Assembly: GCA_014281115.1 (NCBI GenBank)
Contig: JACONQ010000003.1
Span: 2,170,001 to 2,234,000, forward strand
Source: Laburnicola sp. R22_1
Taxonomy: Eukaryota; Ascomycota; Dothideomycetes; Pleosporales; Didymosphaeriaceae
Reading direction: 5' to 3'
DNA length: 64,000 nt
Under the pieces are notes generated by a model. It was given only the letters and a program-made list of their open reading frames with translations, was not told the origin of the DNA and ran no database searches. Positions within the stretch are counted from its first letter, which is position 1. Each line of letters starts with the position of its first letter. A program made the position numbers and the translations under genes. This document shows positions 19,975 through 32,170 of the stretch, in pieces.

Positions 19975-21600
19975 TCTTTAATATTAATAAAGAATATAAA
20001 AGTTATATTTTAGAGGTCCTTAAACGCTTATATAAGATAAAACTATTTATTAACTTTAAAAAGTATAAGTAGAATACTAGATTAACTAAATATTTAAGGT
20101 TTATTTTTTTCTAAAGACTTTAGTATAGACTCTAAATGAGTTAAGGCAATTTAATAATAGCTTATACCTAAATTAGTTAGGAATATTTATATATTTATTA
20201 AATTTATAAACTATTATTATTAGTTTATTACTAACTTTTTAAAGATTACACTCTTTTTAATCTATTTAATTTAAAAGACACCTAGTAATACTAAGTTAAG
20301 TTATACTATAAAGTGTAAAAAAGTATTAAAGTTAATATTAGCCCTAAAGTCTACGATGCCTTTTAGTAATTATATAACACCTTTTTATAAGTATTTATTT
20401 TTGTATACTTTAAAAGTAAAAAATAAACTTATATTAAAACTAATACCTTTAAAGGGGTAGTTAGCGCTATTATAAGCTAGTTAAGCTATAAAGAGGATAA
20501 AACTAAGTAATAGTAGCCTATTAACTTCTTTTTAAAGAAGTTAAATAGTGTATGGTATAACTATAATATATATAATAAAAAACTTCTTGTAATTATATAA
20601 AGTATTACGCACTAGCAGAAATATTTAGATTTTTAATACTTTAAAATCCTTACTAACTATTATAATCTTATGTAGTTTATAGAGACTAAGATATTATAAT
20701 AATATTATAAATAGTTTTATCTTACTTTTTTAAGTTTAATTTTATAATAATATACTATACTAAAGTAATAAACCCTATAAATACACTTTCCCTAGTAGCT
20801 TAATTATATACTAAAGTCTTTTAAGCCTAACTATACGTATAATAAGGCCTTTATAAATTCTTTAAAGGAGATACTTTTTAAATAGAAGGTAAATAGAATT
20901 ATAATCTCTATACTGTTCATAGAGATATATAGTAATTATAAGTGTAATATAAAGTTTAAAAAAATCTAAGCCTTTTACTAGTATAATAGTAGTAACTTAG
21001 TGTATAAGGTACTAAAGTAGCTACTAAAGCTAATTAAGAATAAGTTTGAAGACTTTTATATAGAGTTTAATAGTTTACTATTAAATAACCTTAGTATTAG
21101 TAGCTTGCGCCCTTTTAGGCCTATTCAGCTTAGAATACTATAATAGAAGGCTAAGGTAATATTATTATATTATAATAGTCTTTTAGTAGGGTATTTTAGT
21201 ATTATATAAACTTTTAAGCGCGTTAAGCGCAAGTATGTATAGTAGGAGATATTAATTAATATTATCTAGTATATATATAACTATTAGCATTATTAATACT
21301 TTAACTTAAAGCGCTATAAGCTATATAGGCTTCTATAATGTTTACTTATTTTGAATAGCCCCTAGTAATATATAACTATAAACTTTAATACTAACTTACT
21401 ACTAAGTAAGTTTACTAGTATTATATAAAATACTATCTTAGTTATTATAGACTAATTCTTAACAATAGCTTATTATATACCTGCCTAGATAGATTAGGAT
21501 AGTGTTAATCTTATAAAGGCTTAGATCTATAAGGTAATTTACCTTTATAACCCTCTAAAATAAGTAATATCTTTAATAGAAATTTAATTATGGATATTAT
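19975..21600 (+). pseudogene. Gypsy Pol relic: RT end, RNase H, integrase
   Basis: Ty3/gypsy polyprotein, 5'-truncated at the telomere-like block. With TAG/TAA read as Gln/Trp: EVLKRLYKIKLFINFKKYK near 20,010, FSKDFSIDSKQVKAIQQQ near 20,110 (end of RT), PFSNYITPFYKYL near 20,360, and NIYNKKLLVIIQSITHQQKYL near 20,560-20,620 (RNase H). Integrase follows: YYHNSPLAGYF near 21,165-21,200, ITINFNTNLLLSKFTS near 21,375-21,420 with Asn where the first catalytic Asp is expected, and FLTIAYYIPAQID near 21,450. The frame breaks at about 21,600 and resumes at about 23,945. Decay is heavy. Confidence 0.82.
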
Positions 21601-21609
21601 GTAGTAATG

Positions 21610-22626
21610 CAATAGTTTATTATTTGTATCTTATTGTAGATAATAGCAATTGCTCTTAGGTTACTCCGCGTCGCATTGCCGTACGCACGCTTCTTTTATT
21701 CCTTCTACTACCTATCTTTTTAAAGAACTTAGTTCGCGTTATTGTTTTATTATTATTATTATTATTACTAGCACATCTATATAGTATTATAAGTAGTAAT
21801 AAGGTAGAGGTACTAGTACGTATACCTTTTATTATTGCTCTCTTTAACAGAAGTTAACCACACATAGTAATATATAGCGAGATTATAGTTAGTTCTAAAG
21901 TTCTTTTTTAGTAGATAGAGGTTATTAAGCTTAGATATATATATATTATGTAACTGCTTATATAGTAGCTATAGACTAAGCTCTTTAAGTTAGATAATCT
22001 AGAAATCTGTCCATATCTAGCGCAGATCTAGTAGGCCTCTTAGGTGCTATATACCTATCTCTTTAAATATGCCTTTTAGCATCTTAGTATATTATAGTAT
22101 TGCTGCTTTATTATTATGTACACCCTCTAGCTTAGCTACTCTAGTAGGCATAAGAGTAGGGTGTATTAACTTCTAGAGTAATTCTAATATAGTAGAGGGA
22201 GAAAGTAGAGAATATAACAAGTAAGTATTGCTAGGTATTTAAACCTATAGTGTAGACTTGTAGAGAGCTAGTTAATAGTTAGTAGTTCTGCTTATAGTAA
22301 CGCGTTATATATACTTATAGCTTATAAGTATAGAATAGTTACTAATATATGCATAGGCATAGTGCACTAAAATAATATTATATAATTAATAACTAAGCGT
22401 ATACGATATAGCTGGATAACGTCCCTCTTAGTAAGAATAGCCTAATAAAAGGAATAAAAAAATTAGCAATATTTAATAGAGGTTTAATAATACGTTTAAT
22501 ATATTAGAATACTTTTAACTACTATTGTAACTTATAGTAAGTTTTTATATTTACTTTTTACTCTTAAATAGATAAATAGATAGAATAGTGAAATTTAATA
22601 TTGAAATAATACCTTTGTATTTTATA
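21610..22626. other. Insert splitting the gypsy element, unidentified part
   Basis: About 1 kb between the gypsy integrase and E6-1. It includes an (ATT)~8 tract near 21,740-21,768 and, near 22,330-22,400, a segment that is the complement of sequence at about 61,480-61,560. No coding family was recognised. Its right end carries the target duplication of E6-1. Confidence 0.4.
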
Positions 22627-22638
22627 TACACTAAAGTA

Positions 22639-23912
22639 CCCTCCTAGGTAGAAGTATAAACTGCCTCCACTTATTAGTTTTTAAGTAGCCCTACTACGTT
22701 TAATTACTACGTCTTTTTATTGCGTTACTAGCGCTTATATAATATTACGTGTATGCTAAGCCCTAGGACTAGAGCGCATTAAAGTTTTTCTAACGTCTTC
22801 CCTAGCTTCTAAGATAACTAACTCTATAATAATAACACCCTAACTTGCTTGCCTGCCTACTATATTACTAGATAATTAACACTACGTTATAACTATTTGC
22901 CGCGTTACTAAATAATAAACTACTTAGAACCCTTACTCTACTCTACTACTATAATATATAACAAATTATGCGCATGCGCTCCCTACTCCTAATACTAAAT
23001 AGTACTCTACTATCCTTTACTAATAAGCTATTAATCTATTAACTTTTAGTATACTTTTCTAGTATTAGCCTTATTCTATCTATTTTCTATAGGAATTTAA
23101 AGTATAAGTGCGTACCTATATATACCTAACACCTCTTATAGTTATTTTATATAAATTCTACTCTAATAATTATACTATAGCTTCTTTAGGTTCTATAGCC
23201 TTACTTTGTTTTTAGAGCCTTTTATAACCTTTGTCTATTCTCTCCTATTGCCTTTAAAAATATATCTAGTAACCTTTATTAATATAACTAAGTACAAGGC
23301 AGCTAAACTAGTAGAGAGTAAGCTATAAGTTCAATTCTATATGTATAGTTTCTATATACTTATTAAGATAGTAGTACTCTAATAAACTAGCTAAGGCAAT
23401 CTATTTATTATAGTACTTATATTCTACTACCATATAGTTAGTAATATTAGGCATTTAACTTTTATAATACTAATTCTAACTAGCTTTATTATTATTGTTA
23501 TCTTTCTTATTATACACGTATAGATGTGTAACTGCCTGCCTAGTAGTAATAGCATTATTAGGGCGAGGGATAGCTATGCGTATTAAATTATAACTTTAAG
23601 ATATTACGTAATAATATACTCTATGTGTAAGGGTAGATAAATACTTAATCTAGTTATAAATTTTTATACTTTGTGGGCAAGCTACGTTATATTCTTATAT
23701 TTAACTTTAACGTTAGTATCTATAGACTATAGTACACTATAATTAACTACCTTATTAGTATAAGGGGCTGATTTGCACGTGCTAACAAATAGTTCCTAGC
23801 CTAATCTATTTTGCTTCTTTACCTTTTTTGTAATGCGTTTTTAGCACACCTATAGCTTTTCCTTATAGCGTTATACTGTATACTAAAAGGTCTACGATAT
23901 TTCTCTTCCTAA
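22639..23912 (-). mobile_element. E6-1, full-length copy of a 1.28-kb retroposon-like family
   Basis: 1274 bp flanked by the 12-bp direct repeat TACACTAAAGTA (22,627-22,638 and 23,913-23,924). Strand is given relative to the end that reads GTAGACCTTTTRGTATA. It shares both ends with 54,444-55,722 (1279 bp) and pieces with 26,154, 27,301 and 62,442. It has no LTRs or clear TIRs. In the given direction a frame of about 200 codons with RIP-type stops can be read (QFSCLVLSYINKGYQ near 23,275), but I do not recognise it and the coding strand is not certain. Confidence 0.75.
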
Positions 23913-23924
23913 TACACTAAAGTA

Positions 23925-24650
23925 AGATAATTAGGCTTTATAGATTTTTATTATAAAGTTTACATATAATAATAGCAAGTATATAGTTACTAGCTATACT
24001 TTATTCTATATTTGCTATATTAGTAACTAAAAGAAGCCTAGTAGGCCTTAATAGGCACTAAGTAATAGTACAAATTTTAAAGATTAAGTAATTACCTTTA
24101 AACTAATTTTAATTAAGATAGAGTGCTATAAGAAAATTAAGGCGTTAAATACCTACTAAAAGGTGCTTACTAATAAGAAAATGTTTCCTTTAGAACTTAA
24201 GGTTAGAAATAAGGTTTAGGTTTTAAATTATTATATAAAATTTATAAGGCTAACTAAAAAGCTATATTAGAAGTTTTTAGGCTGTGGTATAGTAAAGGAA
24301 TATATTAGAAATCCTCTTACTACTTACTAAATAAATCTTACTTCTTTTAGTAAACTATATTTAGTATTTTATTCTTTTTACTAGAATTTTATAAGACGCG
24401 TAGATTTCTTTTATACCTATAAGAGACTATTTATAATATTTTATACTAGTTAAGTAATAATATCTATAAAGTAGACTACGTGTTTAATAGGGAATAAAAA
24501 AGTAATAAATTATAAACGTATCTAGTAAAATAGTGTAGTTACTTTAAAGATAAAAATAGCTAAGAACTAGCTGTGTTAATTAGCCTACCTACTCTTAAAG
24601 AGTATTAGAAATAGCTTAAATCTTTTTATAAAAATTATAGTATATAATAT
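23925..24650 (+). pseudogene. Gypsy integrase C-terminus and chromodomain-like end
   Basis: Continuation of the gypsy Pol broken at 21,600. Readable pieces: VYNNSKYIVTSYTLFY near 23,960-24,010 (the AYNNS motif of the integrase core), KMFPLELKVRNKV near 24,180, and KKLYQKFLGCGIVK near 24,260. Then comes NLTSFSKLYLVFYSF near 24,340, the basic GPF/Y-type module, followed by a chromodomain-like tail near 24,500-24,640. About 60 residues between the halves are missing. It lies downstream of E6-1, so the element was split after it had inserted. Confidence 0.78.
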
Positions 24651-26137
24651 TTTTAGTATTACTTTGTATCTTATTTTGTAAGAGTAATAATAACTAAGTA
24701 CTACTATTTACTTTTTACTTTAAAAGATCTAGTATACATTTTTATACAAAGTTTAGTACTAAATAGGCAGCCCTGGGGTAAAGTGTTTTAATAGATTAGT
24801 ATAAAGTACTTTACTAACATCGCTAGAAAGTAAAATTATTATAAAAATTATATAAGTTTTACTAGATGTAAAAAAATTAAAACTTTTTAATTACTATTTT
24901 AAAAGACATAATTAGCGCTAGTTACTACTAGTTTAAAGTAAATACTGTAAACTAATAAACTAAACTGCCTATAACTGCTAATTCCTGTTTAATAGTTACT
25001 ATTAGAAATTTAGATTACTTAGTAGTGCTAGGTAGAAGCTAGTAGTCTCTATTAGACTATAATTACTACTAGTTGCTAGATTTTGATATAAGAGAAACTA
25101 GAAGCCTATAAGTATTTACTATTTAAAGCCGAAGCCTATAGTAGTCTCCTTTATAGACTTATAATTATCCTATAGGTTCTAATTTATATAAGGGCAATAC
25201 TTTTTATAAATTTAATTGCCTTAATTCAGGTACTTTAGTATAAGAGTAGTATAGCCTACCTTTACTTTTCTTTTTTACTATTATAGGGATTAGTAGCGTA
25301 ATATAAAAGGGTGTTAAATATAGTTTAGTACTTATTATTCTTATTAAGTCTAGCCTACTAAGCTTAGAAATAGACTAGAATTATAGTTGTAAAAGTTAAA
25401 AAACTATTATTAAATATATTATAAACCTTAGTTTTTATATACGCTATAGAGTACTTATAAGTGGTTTTCTATACTAGTTACTACAAGTTAGGACTTATTA
25501 GTTACTATTAAGGATTAAAAAAGTAACTCATAATCTTAAAGGTCCTCTTATTATTACGTTTATAATATTTAGCTAAGAGGTTATTTTTTTAAATAACTTT
25601 ATTATTAGCGTATAAATAGAAGTTTAACTTAAGACTAGATTATAGATATAAAGTATTTAGATTAGTAGTACTTAAATAAAAGTAGAAGTAAAACCTATAG
25701 TTACTAAAATAGGTACTATTCCTTATAATAGTTACTATATTTTAGTAACTTTTAATACTCTTCTTTTACTTAATACTATGAAGCTAAATAGTATTTTACA
25801 ACTTCTTATTAGTTACTTCTCCTTTAACTATAAGAATGGACTAGTTAAATTCTTTAAAATGAAGCTTTAACTAGTTATAAAAGTCTTTTTCTCTAGATCT
25901 ATCTATAATAGAGTTAATTAAGACTTAATAGTGCTAGTTAGCACTAGTAGGTACTAATTAGCACCTAATAGGTAATAATAGTTAAAAGAAAACTTACTAA
26001 ATAATAATTTTTTCTACTAAACTAATAAGCTTTATAATAGGCCCTACTTTTACTTTAAAAGTGCTATTTAAAGTTACAAATTATATAACTAGATAGAAAG
26101 TAGCAACGCTTTGCTATAGTAATAGATCTAGTAGTAT
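24651..26137. other. Probable gypsy 3' region, otherwise unidentified
   Basis: Low-complexity A+T-rich decay. The stretch near 24,765-24,790 (GGCAGCCCTGGGGTAAAG) is unusually G+C-rich and may belong to the gypsy 3' non-coding end. I found no LTR pair and no other coding match. Confidence 0.35.
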
Positions 26138-26153
26138 AGTAACTAATATATTT

Positions 26154-26224
26154 TAGAAAGAGAAACATCGCAGACCTTTTGGTATACGGTATAATACTGT
26201 AAGAGAAAGCTGTAGATGTGCTAA
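26154..26224 (+). mobile_element. E6-5, 71-bp truncated E6 copy
   Basis: Carries only the GCAGACCTTTTGGTATACGG end of E6. It is flanked by a 16-bp direct repeat, AGTAACTARTATATTT (26,138-26,153 and 26,225-26,240), with one mismatch. A short copy that keeps one end and has its own target duplication is typical of 5'-truncated retroposition, which would make this end the 3' end of the element. Confidence 0.7.
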
Positions 26225-26240
26225 AGTAACTAGTATATTT

Positions 26241-27300
26241 AAAATAGGAAATATCTCCTAGTTTAGTTATAGTATATTTAGTTTTTTTCTACTTTTTAGT
26301 TATTATAATAGTAAGAGACTGCGCTAGTTAGTGCTAGTTATCTACTAATAGGTTCTTTTTTACTTATCTAGAAATCTATTAACAAAGATTATTACTAGTA
26401 AAGTTTAGGAGCTAATAATAGTTAATAATTAGTATAAAATACAGCTAAAGCACACTAGTAACTTAGAAAGTAAATAATAAAAAAGGTTAGGAAGCTAGTA
26501 GGAAAATTAAGAATTTAGTAATAACTATACTTTACTACTAATTAGTTTAGCTTATTACTATACTATAAATAAGTATAGTAAAAGTTAAGTTATTTACTAA
26601 AATTAAGTAATATAGTATTTAAAAAAAGAAGGAGTAAAGTTTAGCGCGCTATAATTATCTTATCTAGTTAATTAGAACTTGTGAATTTTTTTAGTTCCTT
26701 ATTATAAACGCTTATATTACCTTTACTAAATTTTTAATTTATCTTTTATTACTTATTTTAGTATTTTCTAAATAACTAATTATTTTCTTTAATTATAACT
26801 ATAACCCTCTATAGGGACCCTTAAGTTCTTAAGGTATAAATAGATATATCTTTTTACTAAAAGGGATATATAGCACTAGTTACTAACTATAAGATTTATT
26901 TTACTAGGCTAAAGCGCTTTTAAAGTAAAACTAATTTTTAAAAAAGATAATATTATAAAATTTAGGCATATACTAAGGTTAGATAGGTTAAATAACTTTT
27001 ATATATAATATTACTTTTAAGGGATCTTTACCTTGTAGTAATTTGACTTATCTACTACTACTACCTAATATACTTAGTTACCTCTTATTGTGCCCTATAT
27101 TGCTCTGCAACCTATTCTCTAATAATTACTATCTACTAAAAAGTGCAATTTAAGTTCTAATAGACTTCTATACTATAAAGAGCTATTATTTCTAAGAACC
27201 TTAAGATATAATAGCTTTAATGGTCCCTTATATATATATATTAGCCTAAGGCCCTTAAAGAGACTATAAGTACTACTAAGAAGCTAAAAGATTACTATTT
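26241..27300. other. Unidentified decayed sequence
   Basis: A+T-rich, TA-step-rich. I see no gene, terminal repeat or recognisable frame. Confidence 0.5.
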
Positions 27301-28169
27301 GAGGAAGAGAAATATTATAGACCTTTTAGTATATAGTATAACGCTATAAAAAAAGCTATAAATATATTAAAACCGCATTAAAAAAGGTAAAATAGCTTAA
27401 AAATAAATAGGTTAAGCTAGGGACTATTTATTAGCACGTGTAAATTAGCCTCTTCTACTAGAGGCAGTTAATTATAAGATACACTAAATACTAAAGTAAT
27501 AATATAATATATAGTTGCCTATATACATATAATATAAAGTCTATAACTAGATATACATTAAGTATGTATTTATTTATTTATTATATAATATATTTAATTA
27601 TTGCGCAAAACTTTAAGGTCGCTATATCTATTCTTTATCTTAAAGACACTATTGCTATCGCTACTAGACGTGTAGTGTTGCGCCCCTACCTAGAAGACGC
27701 AAATAATAATATGGCTAGGTACGTTTTATAGAAGATAGATGGAGTAATAGCTAGGTATCTGGAGGTTAATAGGTTAATAGGTTATTCGTAAAGGATAGTA
27801 GGATACGATTTAGTGTTAAAAGTAGGCGCGTGCGCAATTTATTATATAATATAGTAGTAGAGCATATATCTAAGGGTTTTAAGTAGTTAATTATTTAGTA
27901 ACGCGATAAAAAGTTAAATAGTAAATAGTAATTATCTAGTAATATAGTAGGTAGGTAGGCAGGTAATGTATTATTATTATAGGTTATTTTAAAAGATAAA
28001 GGAGGTATTAAAAAAACTTTAACATCCTTTAGTTTTAGGGCTTAGTATATAAATAATATTATATAATATTATATAGGCACTAGTAATGTAATAAAAAACG
28101 TAGTAATTAAACGCAGTAGGGCTACTTAAAAACTAATAAGTAGAGGCAGTTTATACTCCTACCTAGGAG
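27301..28169 (+). mobile_element. E6-2, internally deleted E6 copy
   Basis: 869 bp. It has the first ~430 bp and the last ~390 bp of E6 but lacks about 400 bp of the middle. Shared landmarks are the start ATAGACCTTTTAGTATA near 27,314 and the end CAGTTTATACTCCTACCTAGGAG near 28,148. A clear target duplication was not found. The first half reads RRVVLRPYLEDANNN near 27,670, equivalent to E6-4. Confidence 0.65.
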
Positions 28170-28419
28170 AAAAATAATATTATTTATAACTATAACTATA
28201 AGTAAAACTTTTATTATTACTTTAAAACTTCTAATAATATCTTAGTTTATATTTATTCTATTATAATAGTTGTTAAATAGGCTCTACAGCTAGCTAATTA
28301 AACAGAATGGTTACACATTTAATTAGTAAGAAAGAGGGTTGTACGATATATACAGCATATAGAGGGTAGGTAGGATAAGGCAAATAGATCTAGTTGTTAC
28401 TTGCTTGTCTTTCTATTAA
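28170..28419. other. Spacer, nothing identified
   Basis: Between E6-2 and R5-C. No motif that I can support. Confidence 0.4.
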
Positions 28420-28545
28420 GGTGCGAATGGAAAGGAGAAGACTCTACAGTGCACGGGCATCACGTGACGCTTACGTGATGCCTATCGTGCGAAAACCTCA
28501 ACACCATAAGGACCCTTGCCCGTACGGTGTACGGACAATATTAGT
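28420..28545 (+). repeat. R5 copy C, least mutated
   Basis: Matches 50,840-51,000 and 60,440-60,745 (GAAAGGAGAAGA then CAGTGCACGGGC). It contains interleaved palindromes: ATCACGTGA, TTACGTGATGCC, and imperfect ends GTGCACGGGCA against TGCCCGTACGG. CA and CG are retained here but converted to TA in the other copies, so this copy shows what R5 looked like before RIP. Confidence 0.65.
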
Positions 28546-28871
28546 ATATAATAGAATAGAATAAAAAGTAAAATTATAAATCTTATTTTACTTTAGAGTT
28601 TTATTTATATAAGTTATATAGATAATAGCCTTTTTATAGTACTATTATTTAGTTTTAACCTTTATATTAGTATGAGCGCGCTTTTTAGTAAGGTAATAAG
28701 TTAATTAATAAATATTACTGCTATTATAAATATAAAGATTCTAGGCATAGAGCTTAAATAGACTAGCAAGTAATTAGTTAATAAAACGCGCTATAAGGAT
28801 AATTATACCTACTTAATATAGTTTATAAGCCTTTTAGTAGTTTTATAAATATAGTTTTTATTTTTCTTATA

Positions 28872-30742
28872 ACGTACTTTGCACTCGAGTCGATCATTCC
28901 ATTGAGTCGATTACTTTGCCAAGATCCCACCAAGTTCTGTACTATTCACGATAGTACAGAGTTAACACGAACTATTTTCGATAGTCCAAATAGGCCAATC
29001 TATTTAGAATCTACTTCTACAGGCTGCCTACAGGTTGTTTTGTTATGCCCGGGCTTGCCGCAGCGTCCATAGCGCCGTTGAGCAGATTCGCCTCTATTAG
29101 CGCGCACTCTCTTCTTCGCCTTTTGCCTATCACTGCGCGCCCCAAACTCCTTTAGAGTGGCCAGCTGCTGGCCCTCTTTAGCTATAAGGACTCCTTCACG
29201 CTGTACTCGCTTTCTTTTATACAATTTACGTCGCGTGGCGGCCTTATTAGCAGCTTGAAGTTCAGCGTTGCGTTTAGTCATTAACACTAAAGAATGTCCT
29301 ATTAGCTTAGCGCCTTTAACAAGCTTTTCCACCGCCTTAACTATATAAGTTAGGGAACTATCTACATGCCTTTAAATCCTCTGCTTAACCAGCGTCGATT
29401 GCGACCCAAGTTCTGTACTATTTTGCGGAGTTTGCGACTCCTATATACTATCGCGAATAGTACAAAGTGGAGGCGTACGCAGGCGGACGTTAAGCTGCGA
29501 TATCACAACTTCTAGGTCGTGGGGCACTAGGCCAGCACCTCGAAAGCCTCCTTTAATATTACTTTCAGTAATTAAAGCCTTAAAGGCAGCAATAAAGCAA
29601 GGTAGGAACTCGATTTTAGTGATGTGCGTAATGTGGTTGCGCATCAGATTCTCGGCTTAGCGCTCATACGCCTTCTTTAACGGCGCAAAACAACTCATAT
29701 TAAGTGGCTGCAAGAGGTGCGACGAATGTAGAGGCATATAGAGAGTAATAATATTACTCTTTTTACAGTAATCCTAGAATTTAAGCGAGTTGTAACTTTT
29801 GTAGCTATTAATAATAAGCAAACGTGCTCCACTAGTAGTACGCCTCTTTGTATGCTTATTAAAGTGCTTTAGCTATTGCAGACTAAGCTTATTTGTTGTC
29901 TAGCCGTTCTTAGAGACTGCAATAACCCAATTATAAGGTAGATCCTTCTCCTTATACCAGGCGGAGAGGTAGTGCTTGCCCCCGAAGATAATAAAGGGTG
30001 GGATCCACCACCCCATTGCGTTGATGCCTTGGATAACTGTTGTCCACTCCCTATTACCCTACTGCACCTACTTTGGCCGTCCTTGACGCTTAGAGTCTGT
30101 AACTACTGCTCTAGTTAATATTATGCCTATTATAAAGCCAGACTCGTCGAAATTGTAGGTGTCCTTATCTAGGATACTATACTTGGCCTTTATGTTCTCT
30201 ACAAGCTGGAACTAGCCTTGTATTACCTTAGGATCCTCCTAGAGAGCTTTCTTATAGTCGTACTTTTAATTAAACTTGACTTGAAGCTTTGGCTGGCGCT
30301 TAACAAAGTTATAAGGCCACCTCTGGCCAACTGGCTTGTAGTGGCGTGCAGCTAGTAAAGAATCGGCCATATCTTTTATGGCATTAAGCTGGGGCGGAAA
30401 TCCTCGCGCGTCTAGGTCGAGTATATGCTGCACAATCACCTACTCCTCTCTTATAGTAAGTCTTATTTTATTAGGTGCACAGTCGCGTCTAAACGTCTTT
30501 CTAGCGCGTTGGTTGCTAAGTGTACTTAAAGAGACATTATAGAGGGCTGCAGCGCGTCGCTAAGAGAGTGTTGCGTCTTGTTTAATAGCCTAGATCGTAA
30601 GCTATATACGCGCTTCTTTTAACGCTAGTGGTTTGTTGTATAGTTAAGGAATCGCGTTGTACTATTGCTAATAGTACGTTTTGGTGGGGTCTTGGCAAAG
30701 TAATCGACTCGATGGAATGATCGACTCGAGTGCAAAGTACGT
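28872..30742 (-). mobile_element. Fot1/pogo-type DNA transposon Pogo-2
   Basis: 1871 bp with inverted repeats of about 62 bp beginning ACGTACTTTGCACTCGAGTC and running to ACTTTGCCAAGACCCCACCA, with a few RIP-type differences between ends. It is flanked by TA (28,870-28,871 and 30,743-30,744). ACGTA ends are typical of Fot1-like elements. It is moderately mutated and encodes one transposase. Confidence 0.95.
29000..30628 (-). pseudogene. Pogo-2 transposase (DDE_1), stop-riddled
   Basis: One uninterrupted register of 543 codons on the minus strand, parallel to Pogo-1 (540). The start codon is not intact: the equivalent position 30,626-30,628 reads CTA before ALKEAR. Order: psq HTH (AAALYNVSLSTLSNQRARK), LDLDARGFPP near 30,400, DDE core, and a C-terminal zinc knuckle YGRCGKPGHNKTTC whose first Cys has become Tyr. 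Catalytic positions: NFDESGF Asp161 intact, LIINSYKS Asn274 and LLQPLNMSC Asn310. The two losses are RIP-type GAT to AAT changes. Pogo-1 lost its first and second residues, Pogo-2 its second and third. Confidence 0.92.
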
Positions 30743-30835
30743 TAGCTATTATTATAAAAAAAGCCTAAGTAGCTATAAGACTATTAAGATTAGTATTAAG
30801 GTTAATAAAATACTATATTATTTTAGTTAGTAGTA

Positions 30836-30955
30836 CGTGTGTTATTAAATTATCTACCTAGGAATAGAATATCAAAGGCTTTTATTATAAATAATATAAT
30901 AAGAAAAGTAGAGTCCTCTACTTAGTAATTAAAAAGATTATAAAAAGGTGCTTAC
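30836..30955 (+). mobile_element. SINE-like insert S3
   Basis: 120 bp with family landmarks ATCTACCTAGG and AAAGGCTTTTAT. Flanked by the 13-bp repeat TTAGTTAGTAGTA (30,823-30,835 and 30,956-30,968). Its tail is less A-rich than usual. It lies just outside the 3' LTR of copia-3b. Confidence 0.75.
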
Positions 30956-30991
30956 TTAGTTAGTAGTATAAGAACGCCTAATATAAGTATA

Positions 30992-31179
30992 TATTAAAGG
31001 AAAACGAGTTAGAATCTTAGACTTGGTAAGCGAATTAGATAAGATTACTATAAAAGAAAGGAAGCTAATGGGCTAGACTATATATACGCTTATAGAAAAA
31101 GAGTAGAGCTAAAATAATACTGCTTATATACTTATAGGCACGTAATTGCACTTAATTAGAGCCTTATTTCTATAATACA
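30992..31179 (-). repeat. copia-3b 3' LTR
   Basis: 188 bp. On the minus strand it opens TGTATTATAGAAATAAGG after CTAAAAGG and ends CCTTTAATA. It matches 43,008-43,198 and the complement of 11,455-11,642, including GTATATATAGTCTAGCCC in the middle. Confidence 0.8.
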
Positions 31180-32160
31180 CCTTTTAGGTAGGCTGCGCAA
31201 GTAGCGCGGCTGCTTATATAATAAGGCTTAAAATAATTCTACCTCTAATTATCTTATAAAATAAGTATCTAGCTAAGCAACTAATTAGTTATAATAGCGT
31301 AATTTAAGCGTTTATTTATGTAAGCGTAAAATAGCCCTTTATTAATAACAAAACTTTACTTATTTACTCTTTATCTCTTTGCTTAGTTCCTTTAGTTAAG
31401 TTTTTATAGAAGTAAGTTAATTATTTCTATCTTTTATTTTTACTTTAATAATTATAGACTACTAACTAGTATATATAAAACGCACTAATTAACGTGTCTA
31501 TAAAGTTTTAAATGAAGCTTATTTAAGAGAAATATGAATAGGAGGCTAAAAATATATAAGATTAGATTAATTAACTTGCAACACACTACTCTAGTTACTT
31601 ATTAAATTAGACTTCTAGTAAGATTACCCTTAATCTCTTAAAGAAGAGAATATATAAAAAGAAGGCAAAAATTTAGAAACATAATTAATCCTAAATATCT
31701 AAGTATTTTAAGTCTATTAAGGATCCTTCCTAATCTTATAAGAAGTTTTCACAATTAAAGAATACTAATTAGAATCCTCCTAAAGCTGCTTCTTTAAGTA
31801 GCTCTAGGTCTAAGAACAAGCCTAAAACTCCTAAAAATAAGAAGATTAAAAAAGATAAGCTTAGTTTAGCCTTCAATTAATTATATAGCCCTAAGCCTAG
31901 GTATCTATATATTATATGCCTTAGATCCTATCTTCCTAGTAGCTTAGATAGTAGATATTTTAAAAATATATTAACTAAATACTTAAATACCTAATATTAT
32001 TATTCTGCGTCTAGATATATATATAAGCTATTATATAAAAACCTAATTATCTTTAGTAATTCTTCTTTGCTAACGTTCTTAAGACCTAAAGGCTTAAAGA
32101 TAAGGCTTATAGATTTATTTAGAATTAAAGAAATAATAATTTAATATATAATTATATATA
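31180..32160 (+). pseudogene. copia-3 extra region, antisense ghost frame (copy b)
   Basis: On the plus strand, opposite to copia-3 pol, a frame from about ATG 31,541 reads LNLLKKRIYKKKAK, then KAASLSSSRSKNKPKTPKNK near 31,780-31,850, with RIP-type stops. The product would be basic and serine-rich, resembling a nucleic-acid-binding or Gag-like tail, but I cannot assign it. Copy a (10,458-11,454, minus) preserves the same order. No initiation context or domain proves it is a gene. Confidence 0.4.
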
Positions 32161-32170
32161 TTTAGTAAAT

